The translations under genes and the position numbers were made by a program. Of a stretch of DNA of 64,000 nucleotides, positions 35,748 through 43,066 are shown one piece after another. Where the stretch lies: positions 124,001 through 188,000 of the forward strand of contig LNDT01000030.1 of the NCBI GenBank assembly GCA_001464715.1, in the 5' to 3' direction. Under the pieces are notes generated by a model that saw only the letters and a program-made list of their open reading frames with translations, did no database searches and was not told the DNA's origin. The stretch's first letter is position 1; each line of letters starts with the position of its first letter. This DNA is from Bdellovibrionales bacterium Ga0074137. Its GTDB lineage: Bacteria; Bdellovibrionota; Bdellovibrionia; Bdellovibrionales; JAMPXM01.

Positions 35748-36623
35748 ATGCCACATGATATTGAAATGGCAAACGAGTCATCTTCCGTTGGTCCTCGTGA
35801 ATGGCGCAAAATCGGTTTCATCGGCACGGGGCACATGGGGCAGGCGATGATTCAAGCTTTCATCGAAAGCGGTCGCGTGCCAGCGAACAAGATCTACGCG
35901 GCCAATCGGTCTGACGGAAAATTAAAGAAAATGCAGGAGCAGTTTGGAATTAATGTCGTTGCGACCAACGAGCAACTGATCGATTCCTGCGAAATTGTGA
36001 TCATCGCAGTCAAACCGCAAGATCTCGCCGCGATGTTGGAGCCGATCGCGAGCACTTTTCTGCCAAGCCACATCGTAATTTCTTTGGCTGCGGGATTTTC
36101 TTTGCGCTCGCTGCAAAGACTTTTGCCGGACGTGAAGGCTTTAATCCGAGTCATGCCCAACACCCCTGCGACAATTCGTCGCGCTGTTCTTGGATACTGC
36201 TTAGGAAAAGATGCTTCTGGTTATGGCCCCATGGTTGAGGATCTGTTTTCGCCTCTGGGTCTTGTGGTTCCGGCGCCAGAGGGCGAGCTTTTTCAATCTC
36301 TGACAGTCGGCACAGGATCTGGACCGGGGTTCGTTTTTGAACTTATGCAGTACTGGCAGGAGTGGATGGAGGAGCACGGTTTTGCTCCGAACGTTGCGCG
36401 ACAAATGGTCGTTCAAACATTTTTGGGAGCTGCTGAGCTCGCCGTAAAACACAAAGATGTTCCGCTGCACGATCTTCAAGACCGAGTAGTTTCGAAGAAA
36501 GGCGTCACAGCCGCTGGACTTCAGTCTATGCGCGAGCTCGAGATCGAACGTGCGCTTCGCTACAGCTTCGAAAAAGCCGTCCTCCGCGACGCCGAGATCG
36601 AAAGAAGCACCGCCCGCGACTAA
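35748..36623 (+). CDS. proC: Pyrroline-5-carboxylate reductase
   Basis: ProC makes proline from pyrroline-5-carboxylate using NAD(P)H. The 291-residue product has the nucleotide-binding KIGFIGTGHMGQAMIQAF, IIAVKPQDL, ALIRVMPNTPATI and the C-terminal SKKGVTAAGLQSM motif. It is slightly longer than usual at both ends. ATG 35748 or 35766 could be the start; neither has a strong ribosome site. Its neighbours yggS and divIVA are the common proteobacterial order. Confidence 0.95.
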   Translation: MPHDIEMANESSSVGPREWRKIGFIGTGHMGQAMIQAFIESGRVPANKIYAANRSDGKLKKMQEQFGINVVATNEQLIDSCEIVIIAVKPQDLAAMLEPIASTFLPSHIVISLAAGFSLRSLQRLLPDVKALIRVMPNTPATIRRAVLGYCLGKDASGYGPMVEDLFSPLGLVVPAPEGELFQSLTVGTGSGPGFVFELMQYWQEWMEEHGFAPNVARQMVVQTFLGAAELAVKHKDVPLHDLQDRVVSKKGVTAAGLQSMRELEIERALRYSFEKAVLRDAEIERSTARD

Positions 36624-36624
36624 A

Positions 36625-36842
36625 GGTACCCGGTTCTTTTTGCAGAAACACTGCAGCATTTCTCAATGGAAGTTTCCGAGAGTCGGACATAGCCGACCTC
36701 GTTCTGGACCTTCGGTCCGTTGTCGAAGGTCCAGCCCTCACTTACTCTAAGGGAGTAGTCGGTTTGTCGACGTGTTGTTCGACATTCAGGTTTTTTCAGA
36801 AGCGGGCGTCACGCACCGCTTCTGAAAAAAGAACCGGGTACC
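36625..36842. mobile_element. 218 bp element bounded by 23 bp inverted repeats
   Basis: The ends are GGTACCCGGTTCTTTTT plus six more bases (36625-36647) and its inverted copy (36820-36842), matching at 22 of 23 positions. Inside are several stems: GTCGG/CCGAC near 36675-36690, a perfect 11 bp CTGGACCTTCG/CGAAGGTCCAG, GTCGA/TCGAC, and the strong terminal hairpin at 36791-36830. No open reading frame. It begins 2 bp after the proC stop and ends 2 bp before the divIVA ribosome site. A miniature inverted-repeat element or a structured RNA are both possible; no target duplication is seen. Confidence 0.6.
36791..36830. terminator. Strong bidirectional hairpin at the right end of the element
   Basis: TTTTTTCAGAAGCGG (36791-36805) pairs perfectly with CCGCTTCTGAAAAAA (36816-36830); the loop adds GCG/CGC pairs. 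T- and A-runs are on both sides. It should end transcription leftwards (T-run on minus) and rightwards poorly or not at all, since A follows it on the plus strand. Confidence 0.6.
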
Positions 36843-36854
36843 CTAGGAGGAATT

Positions 36855-37484
36855 TTGAGAATTGCACCCATCGATATCGCGCACAAAAGTTTCAATCGAA
36901 AAGTGATGGGCCTTGATCCGGATGAGGTCGCAAACTTTTTGCGCGATATCGCCGATCAAATGGAGGAGCTCATTCGTGAGCGTAATGCTTTGAAAGAAAG
37001 CTCTCGCCAGAAAGACATGAATCTCATCGAGTACAAAGAGAGAGATGAGTCACTCAAAGCAACTTTGACGACGGCATCTCGTATGGGCGATCAGATTCGC
37101 ATCGATGCCGAGCGCGAAGCGAAACTCATCATCGCTGATGCGTCTCATAAGGCTGAACTTGTTATGCGGGACGGTCGAGATCAGCTGAAGCGCATGTATC
37201 AAGAAATTGCCGATATCAAAAAGCTTCGCATGCAGTTTGAAGTTAATCTTCGCGCCATATGTCAGGCTCATGTTCAGATGATTGATCAAAGTCATTTTTC
37301 TCTGCCTGATCCGCAGATCAACTTGGCTCACGCAGCAACAGTCACTGCTGAGACGGCCGCCGGAAATCAATCTGTGGCACAAGTCGTAGCACAAACGGTC
37401 GCACAATCGCAGTCGGCAGCTTCGCCGGCACCAACCGCGACGCGCCCGCCGCCGCGGTTTCGAAATCCGCTAGCACCAAACTGA
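36855..37484 (+). CDS. divIVA: DivIVA-domain protein
   Basis: The 209-residue protein begins at TTG 36855 with AGGAGG four bases upstream. The N-terminal motif IDIAHKSFNRKVMGLDPDEVANFLRDIA is the DivIVA lipid-binding and dimer region, followed by a long coiled coil (about 35-150), then an Ala/Gln/Pro-rich tail. Such proteins mark curved membranes at poles or septa and recruit growth and division factors. The yggS-proC-divIVA order is conserved in many bacteria. The element just upstream has inserted between proC and this gene. Confidence 0.9.
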   Translation: MRIAPIDIAHKSFNRKVMGLDPDEVANFLRDIADQMEELIRERNALKESSRQKDMNLIEYKERDESLKATLTTASRMGDQIRIDAEREAKLIIADASHKAELVMRDGRDQLKRMYQEIADIKKLRMQFEVNLRAICQAHVQMIDQSHFSLPDPQINLAHAATVTAETAAGNQSVAQVVAQTVAQSQSAASPAPTATRPPPRFRNPLAPN

Positions 37485-37507
37485 AAGTAAGACCTAAACA
37501 CGAAGAT

Positions 37508-37537
37508 AAAAAAAGGAGCCACACGGCTCCTTTTTTT
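37508..37537. terminator. Bidirectional intrinsic terminator
   Basis: AAAAAAAGGAGCC (37508-37520), loop ACAC, GGCTCCTTTTTTT (37525-37537): a perfect 13 bp stem with A- and T-runs on either side. It serves divIVA on plus and the endonuclease gene on minus. Confidence 0.92.
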
Positions 37538-37560
37538 ATTCGGAAAAAATTTTTCTAAGT

Positions 37561-38427
37561 CTAGAAATCCGCGATCGCCGACTCGAGTTCTGGATGATCG
37601 ATGAATGGATTTCGATTGTTCTGAACTTTGAAAATCGCTTCGTTTCTTTTGATCTCATCGGCATCGACGGGATCGAGCCGGTGCCAGGCTCTCAGAAATT
37701 CTTCTTCGTTGGGATCAATCGCCAGGCGGTACCGGACGGAAAAGTAGAACAAGGCGCGCGCCACGTTTCCTTTGTGTGCGACGGGCGGTTCAAAAATCGC
37801 CGACGACGATCCGCGAGCCGTTCCGAACTTAACCGTCGGACATTTCAGCGCCTTTTGCGGCACATCGACATCGCCAAATTTGAAGCTGCTGCGCGCGCTA
37901 TTCATTTCAGAATCGGTCGGGAAAAGATGATGAAGGTCGCTCTTTTGAATATCCTTACCCATGCTGCCGTTGAACCGACTCTGTGGCCATGTGTGCTCGG
38001 TATTGAGCTTTGAGCTTGGGGGAACCCGGCCAGGGCCGACACTATTGGCTCCGGTAAATACCGTTTCACAATAGACATCTTTCACCGAGTACTGACCTGA
38101 GTTGTTTTCTAAATGAAGCTGACCCATCAAAACTTTTCGGGCCGAACCGTAACCAATCGATCGATGTTGGTAACAGCCGCTGGACGCCGAATCGCAACTG
38201 GCAGGGACAGTATCCATACCGCTCTTGTTCATCGCGTGGCGCGATTCGAGAACAGCACGAAGAGCGTCGACAAGGGCTTTGTCTTTCGTTCCTTGTGCGA
38301 CGTCTTTGTAGAATTGGTCGCCGTAGTAATTTACTTTGTTTGGGAGTGACAACGAGAAAGCTGCCGAGCTGAATCCGAGGCCCGAGGCCAACGCTAGAAA
38401 TAAAAAACAACCCGAGTATCTCATCAT
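37561..38427 (-). CDS. Secreted endonuclease I family nuclease
   Basis: The 288-residue product has a signal peptide (MMRYSGCFLFLALASGLGFS) and the EndA/NucM endonuclease I domain: NTEHTWPQSRFNGSMGKDIQ followed by KSDLHHLFPTDSEMNSARSS, which contains the metal-binding and catalytic His, and a Phe/Tyr-rich end. These enzymes cut DNA and RNA non-specifically in the periplasm or outside. In a predator or scavenger it would help degrade host nucleic acid; that is inference. It is in a single-gene unit, with a 215 bp upstream gap. Confidence 0.92.
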   Translation of the reverse strand: MMRYSGCFLFLALASGLGFSSAAFSLSLPNKVNYYGDQFYKDVAQGTKDKALVDALRAVLESRHAMNKSGMDTVPASCDSASSGCYQHRSIGYGSARKVLMGQLHLENNSGQYSVKDVYCETVFTGANSVGPGRVPPSSKLNTEHTWPQSRFNGSMGKDIQKSDLHHLFPTDSEMNSARSSFKFGDVDVPQKALKCPTVKFGTARGSSSAIFEPPVAHKGNVARALFYFSVRYRLAIDPNEEEFLRAWHRLDPVDADEIKRNEAIFKVQNNRNPFIDHPELESAIADF

Positions 38428-38563
38428 TTCTAAATCCCCCTCCGGACGCGAAATAACTTCGAAACAAAAACGAATCGAACAGTGTCGACTGCTGATAGAT
38501 CAGCATAAACCTGCCGCGATTGGACAACTCTTTGATGGTTAGGATTGCATTGAGGGGCGGTGC

Positions 38564-38601
38564 GTCTTTGCCGCCGTCCTTAGGGCTGGGTCGGCAAAGA
38601 C
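38564..38601. repeat. 10 bp inverted repeat upstream of the endonuclease gene
   Basis: GTCTTTGCCG (38564-38573) and CGGCAAAGAC (38592-38601) are perfect inverted copies 18 bp apart, in the gap between two minus-strand genes. There is no T-run, so it is not a simple terminator. An operator or RNA hairpin is possible. Confidence 0.5.
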
Positions 38602-38641
38602 AGAGAAACTTCTTTTTGAACTGATTTTCTGAACGATTTCT

Positions 38642-39445
38642 TTAGAGAGTTTCGCTGAAGAAGCTCTTCATTGCTTCCCATGAGCGAGCATCTGCGGACG
38701 CATTGTAAGCGGCACCTTTAGAGTTGTCAGTGCCCGCGGCTTTTTCCGTGAACGAGTGGACAGCGCCGCCGTACTTCACAAGCTGCCAATCAACTTTGTT
38801 TGTGCGCATTTCTTCTTCGAAGGCCGTCAGTTCTGCTGCGGGTACATACGGATCGTCGGCGCCATGAAGAGCGAGGACGCGACCTTTGATTTTCGCTCCG
38901 TCAGCAGGCTTTGGAGAATCAAGGCCCCCGTGAAAGCTGACAATCGCTTTGACGTCGCCGCCAGCGCGACCAAGCTCGATAGCTGCGGTGCCGCCAAAGC
39001 AGTAACCAACGACAGCAATTTTCTTTTTGTCGACGTTCTTTTGTTCACGAAGAACCTTGAGGCCCTGGTGCATACGATTTCGAAGCGGAACTCGGTCTTT
39101 CTTGAAACCCGATGCCAGCGCGCTGGCTTCCTCGACATTCTTCGGGCGCACATCTTTTCCGTAAATATCAACGGCGAAAGCGACGTAGCCAAGCTCAGCT
39201 AACTTTTCAACCTTGCTTTTTGTTTCATCCGTAATGCCCATCCAGTTGTGAGCCACCAAGACTCCTGGGAGTGGGCCTTTTTTCGCGTCGTCGTAGGCGA
39301 TATAACCTTCGTACTTTTTTCCGGCAAGATTGTAGTCGTAGGCCTTCTTAACGATAGCAGCCGACGAAGTTTCAACAACAAGAAGAGCTGTCGAAGCTAT
39401 AAGCGCCGTCAAGGCGAGTCGTTTGTAGATGCGAGCAAGAAACAT
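38642..39445 (-). CDS. Exported dienelactone hydrolase family protein
   Basis: The 267-residue alpha/beta hydrolase has a signal peptide (LALTALIASTALLVV) and the DLH-family triad: Cys in VVGYCFGGTAAIE, Asp in HGADDPYVP and His in AVHSFTEK, with VLVAHNWMGITD near the oxyanion loop. The substrate is not clear; exported family members act on varied esters. A GGAGG ribosome site precedes the ATG. It is not near any aromatic-degradation gene, so the classic role is unlikely. Confidence 0.9.
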   Translation of the reverse strand: MFLARIYKRLALTALIASTALLVVETSSAAIVKKAYDYNLAGKKYEGYIAYDDAKKGPLPGVLVAHNWMGITDETKSKVEKLAELGYVAFAVDIYGKDVRPKNVEEASALASGFKKDRVPLRNRMHQGLKVLREQKNVDKKKIAVVGYCFGGTAAIELGRAGGDVKAIVSFHGGLDSPKPADGAKIKGRVLALHGADDPYVPAAELTAFEEEMRTNKVDWQLVKYGGAVHSFTEKAAGTDNSKGAAYNASADARSWEAMKSFFSETL

Positions 39446-39534
39446 AAAAAACCTCCGTTAGTTCAGCCAAAAAAATTTGGCATTAAAATAGTTGGCATTA
39501 AAATTTAAAAGTATGAACGGCCATCAGCATCGCT

Positions 39535-40629
39535 TTACTCGAAGAGTCGTTCCGTCTCGTTGAGATCATCGCTTTTCTGGGGCTCGAAATCATTGGTTGG
39601 TGCGATAACATCGGGATCAGATTTTTCCGAATCAAGTTCAAACGCTCCCGAATTTCCAGGCGCCGAAATGCGGTCACCTGAATTGAATTTCCCGCGCGAT
39701 TTTCGAGTCGGAATTGAATTGAAGACGACATTGAGAGTGAAGGCGGAACCGGCGGCCGCTCTTTGCCCTGTCAGAGTCTGCATATAGCCGGCCCGAATTT
39801 CAACGGTGCGACCTGGTCGAAAACCGACCCACCCGCGAGCACTAAGAAGAGCAGGATCGAAGGATCGGTAGCGCGCGCTTCCGGCATTGGCCGATGTTTG
39901 AGTGATCGTTCGTTCAGCGTCCGTGAGTTCGTCTCTTAAAAGTGTTTCTGATCCATCGATTCCGCCACCAGCCATGAGAAATCGGCCAATGGGAATTTCA
40001 CCGTAAACACCGTAAAGAAGATTTTTTGCCAAGCCAGCCGTCGGAATTCGCACACCAACATGTCCAAAAAGACGAAAGGACTTTATGTCTCGTCTCATGT
40101 GAAGCAGCGCACGGCCATAGTAAGCGCCGTCATCAATTAGCGGCGTTGTTTGGAACCGATTAAAAGCAGTGACGGGGCCGCCGGCATCCAGCGGAAGCCC
40201 AGCCTCAACTTCGGCGACCATCAAAAGCCATTCCCGCCAAACCGTGAAATGTCCCCCGACAAAGGCTTGCGTCAAGCCGCTGTTGGTTTTCTCCGTCGCG
40301 ACATCCACTGCGCGTACTTGTGCCACGCCAGTCCCGGCATACATCGAAAATTTTGGCCAAAAAGCGTAGCGAGCGCGAACCCACGTGTTGAAATCTGTGA
40401 AGCTGTTATCTCCGCCCAGGCGAGTGAATTTTCCGCGGACAGTGTCGTAGTTGGCTTGGCTTGAAAAATACTCGGTCGTACTTGAAATACCGAACGAGCC
40501 TTTTCGCCACGACCATGGCGGCGGCTCGACGGGACTGGCGAGAGCTGTCGGCGGCAAAGAAATGGCGCCAACGGCTAAAAATAAAAAACCAACAGCGATC
40601 AACGAACGTGCGGAACTTCTCGATTTCAT
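39535..40629 (-). CDS. Outer-membrane beta-barrel-like protein, unknown
   Basis: The 364-residue product has a signal peptide (IAVGFLFLAVGAISL, cleaved near LAS) followed by alternating aromatic and polar residues typical of a porin-like barrel: FGISSTTEYFSS, WVRARYAFWPKFSMYAGTGV, FTVWREWLLMVAEVEAGLP. A charged, Asp/Glu-rich tail follows the last strands (SGDRISAPGNSGAFELDSEK), so the barrel may not end in Phe as usual. No family is recognised. Confidence 0.72.
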   Translation of the reverse strand: MKSRSSARSLIAVGFLFLAVGAISLPPTALASPVEPPPWSWRKGSFGISSTTEYFSSQANYDTVRGKFTRLGGDNSFTDFNTWVRARYAFWPKFSMYAGTGVAQVRAVDVATEKTNSGLTQAFVGGHFTVWREWLLMVAEVEAGLPLDAGGPVTAFNRFQTTPLIDDGAYYGRALLHMRRDIKSFRLFGHVGVRIPTAGLAKNLLYGVYGEIPIGRFLMAGGGIDGSETLLRDELTDAERTITQTSANAGSARYRSFDPALLSARGWVGFRPGRTVEIRAGYMQTLTGQRAAAGSAFTLNVVFNSIPTRKSRGKFNSGDRISAPGNSGAFELDSEKSDPDVIAPTNDFEPQKSDDLNETERLFE

Positions 40630-40698
40630 AACTCCGAAAGGCTAGCATCGTCGCTTCATGGGACCAAGAGAGAATCACAACCGATTTGGTGGCGCAGC

Positions 40699-41043
40699 GT
40701 GACTCAGAAAATTTCTGAAACCCTTCAGTACCTAGGCCTCTATCAGCTAGAGAATCTTCAGCGCCAGCAGGCCAAATTTTTTCTGGTCGCCCTGACTGAT
40801 TCCACCGACCAAGTTCCAGTTCACCCATTGTTGAAATTGGATTTTGTCCTCAATCCATCGGCGGCCGCTGAAACTCTGAGTGGGGCCTTCAAGGATAAGC
40901 AGCTACCGATGTGGTGGCCCGTGGTCCTGATTTCATCGAGCGGAGATTTTGATGTGGCTGTCGCGAATCAACTTGCGGCGCAAGGAATATCCAATGTCTT
41001 TACTTATAAAGATGGATGGACGGCCTTGGTCGCTGAAAAATAA
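40699..41043 (+). CDS. Rhodanese-like protein with no active-site cysteine
   Basis: The 114-residue product has the late half of a rhodanese fold: PVVLISSSGDFDVAVANQLA then AQGISNVFTYKDGWTALV, matching the pattern VVxYCxSGxRSxxAA...GGW. The catalytic Cys is Ser79 and the loop Arg is Phe84, and no cysteine is present, so sulfur transfer is not possible. The N-terminal half is less typical. It starts at GTG 40699 with a weak ribosome site. Function unknown. It diverges from the barrel protein gene. Confidence 0.62.
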   Translation: MTQKISETLQYLGLYQLENLQRQQAKFFLVALTDSTDQVPVHPLLKLDFVLNPSAAAETLSGAFKDKQLPMWWPVVLISSSGDFDVAVANQLAAQGISNVFTYKDGWTALVAEK

Positions 41044-41249
41044 GAGCCGCAAATTTTTTCGAGCGCTCACGCCCGACGAAGATCGAGTTGCTAAAAAGTG
41101 TCGACACTCTGGACGGTTTCTGGAACTTGATTGCTTCGCTCGGGCACGAATCCCCGATGTGAGACAATGGACCAGCCTTTTTCTCATCCCCATAGGAGTT
41201 CGCACGACTGGCCGATAAGATGTAATAATTGATTATGGGGGGCAGGAAG

Positions 41250-42584
41250 ATGCTCAATCTACGTTTTGTCGGTGCCGTTCTTGTCGGCATTTTTTCTCTG
41301 GGCCTGGCTGGCTGCAAAGCCGACAGCAATACGTTTGCGACATCAAATTCATCGGTAGGAAGCGGTGATGGATCAGTCGCTGATGGCACTGCGGGATTCC
41401 GCGTTCGCGTGCGCCCTAAGACCGGTGTTGATTCGTTCATTCATAAATTCGGCGATACCACCGCTGCGTGCGAAGTTCCTCTCGCATCGATCGACACACC
41501 CTCAGACATACAATGCATGCTCAATATGATGGAGTATGACTTGTGGTTTTACGGTTACGAGTATGAGTTCAGCGTTCCTGCCAACGTTTGCAAATTCGTC
41601 ATCGATGAACCGATGTATCACTACCGATTTCATCCCGGTCAGGGCCCGACAAGCGGCACGATAGCTACTACCAACGGACTTATCACCGGTTGCACCATCG
41701 ATTCGGTCGCAGGTACGGTCGTCGCTGGTCAGTGCGTTGGAAACGAAGGCACAATTCTTCCCTCGGGCACTGTCGAATGTAATTACAACTACGCTCTTGT
41801 TTATCCTGACGTTACGCCTGCGGCGCCCAACTGCTGCACCGGAGTTTCCAATGTCGTGGTGACGGCGACCACGATTCCTGCGGAAGGCGCGACGACTGTC
41901 ACAACCTCGAGTGTGGAAACAAAACATGGTGGTAAATTAAGTAACTGTATTGATTCTGCTCATAACTACATTACGACGTGGCCAAAATCTGCGTCGACAG
42001 GCCTCGCATCGCCTGTAATTTACGAACTTGGAACGTCAGCCATTGTTCGTTCGACGAAAGTGCCGTCAACGTTTTCAGCTTTCCTGGCAGGGTCGCGAGC
42101 TAGCTCACTTAGTAATTTTTTGAATGCCGGTTTTCATGACTGGGACACGTACGCCGCGGATCCCTCAACTTACGAGGCAAACCGAAGTATCGCGCGCGCC
42201 TTCGCGCCAGAGTTCGATCGTGGTGTTAACAACAACCATTTAGCCAACGCTGATCCGCTGCTAACGGCAACGGCGATAGGCTCGGTGGGTGACGGAAGCC
42301 AGGTTTTTGAATGCCGCGGCCCCGCCGGCGAATTGAAGCACCGAATTCGCCTCTACGTTAACGAGTGGAATACGGTTGAAGACTACCAAGAATACAAAAC
42401 TACGGGAGATCCTACGGCAGCGTCGCCGACGGTGGCCGGTGTCGCTGGAGTCAGTTGCTCGGCCGTGAACCTTGGAAACACATGCAACACTATATGGGGT
42501 TTTGAGGATATGCTCGATGACGCCGGAGCTGGTGACCTCGCCTGGGAATTCCCGGATGAGCTTGTGCGCGGCCCGCCCCCCTGA
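41250..42584 (+). CDS. Cysteine-rich lipoprotein, unknown
   Basis: From ATG 41250 (GCAGGAAG adjacent) the product has 444 residues with a lipobox FSLGLAGC (Cys22). Many cysteines follow in loops (TAACEV, DIQCML, NVCKF, TGCTID, GQCVGN, VECNYN, NCCTG), suggesting several disulfides and a surface location. The protein is rich in Thr and Asn, and its C-terminus is acidic and ends in PPP. No domain is recognised. It is followed by a strong terminator. Confidence 0.75.
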   Translation: MLNLRFVGAVLVGIFSLGLAGCKADSNTFATSNSSVGSGDGSVADGTAGFRVRVRPKTGVDSFIHKFGDTTAACEVPLASIDTPSDIQCMLNMMEYDLWFYGYEYEFSVPANVCKFVIDEPMYHYRFHPGQGPTSGTIATTNGLITGCTIDSVAGTVVAGQCVGNEGTILPSGTVECNYNYALVYPDVTPAAPNCCTGVSNVVVTATTIPAEGATTVTTSSVETKHGGKLSNCIDSAHNYITTWPKSASTGLASPVIYELGTSAIVRSTKVPSTFSAFLAGSRASSLSNFLNAGFHDWDTYAADPSTYEANRSIARAFAPEFDRGVNNNHLANADPLLTATAIGSVGDGSQVFECRGPAGELKHRIRLYVNEWNTVEDYQEYKTTGDPTAASPTVAGVAGVSCSAVNLGNTCNTIWGFEDMLDDAGAGDLAWEFPDELVRGPPP

Positions 42585-42621
42585 CTCTTCTACACTCTCG
42601 TTTTCAAATTTACATTTGATC

Positions 42622-42652
42622 AAGGAGCCCATAGTGGCTCCTTTGCTTTTTT
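42622..42652 (+). terminator. Intrinsic terminator after the cysteine-rich lipoprotein gene
   Basis: AAGGAGCC/GGCTCCTT (42622-42629 and 42636-42643), loop CATAGT, then TGCTTTTTT. The stem shares GGAGCC with the terminator at 37508. Confidence 0.88.
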
Positions 42653-42709
42653 CGACCTGAAGTCGAAATGAGATCGCAGGATCGGGTTTTCGGCCTGGCC
42701 CTGACTTTG

Positions 42710-42729
42710 CCTCCTGTTTCGTCAGGAGG
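42710..42729 (+). promoter_or_regulatory. Hairpin that buries the Shine-Dalgarno sequence
   Basis: CCTCCTG (42710-42716) pairs perfectly with CAGGAGG (42723-42729) across the loop TTTCGT. The right arm is the ribosome site of the small membrane protein that starts at 42734. Folding would hide the site, so translation may respond to temperature, a trans RNA or a ribosome upstream. Confidence 0.65.
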
Positions 42730-42733
42730 TCCC

Positions 42734-42997
42734 ATGCCTTTACCATCGCAGCGAGACATTCAGACCCGACTTTTTGTAATGGTGGGAGTCGCCGCGTTTT
42801 CGATGTTAGCCTCTGGCATTTACGCCGAAGTGAAGACACAAAGTCGCGATCAGGTCTCGTCGGAAATTTCAGAGCCGTTAATTTCCGGGGCATCGACTTG
42901 GGACGAAATTAACTTAGAGACGGGCCTCGCTCCTCAGCCAGAGGACGACGTTGCAATGGCGCGTAGCGGAATTTTAAGCGATTTCGAAGCCCGATAG
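42734..42997 (+). CDS. Small membrane or exported protein, unknown
   Basis: The start at ATG 42734 follows AGGAGG by four bases, giving 87 residues. A single hydrophobic segment (about 13-33, RLFVMVGVAAFSMLASGIYA) is an anchor or signal peptide. The remainder is acidic, with a DEINLETGLAPQPEDDVAMA stretch. No family is recognised. The ribosome site is inside a hairpin. valS follows 69 bp later and may be cotranscribed. Confidence 0.6.
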   Translation: MPLPSQRDIQTRLFVMVGVAAFSMLASGIYAEVKTQSRDQVSSEISEPLISGASTWDEINLETGLAPQPEDDVAMARSGILSDFEAR

Positions 42998-43066
42998 GGC
43001 TCGATTGAACTCGATAAAACTCGATTGAAATTGAGGCCCGCCGCCGGAACGGCTATTCTAATCGGC

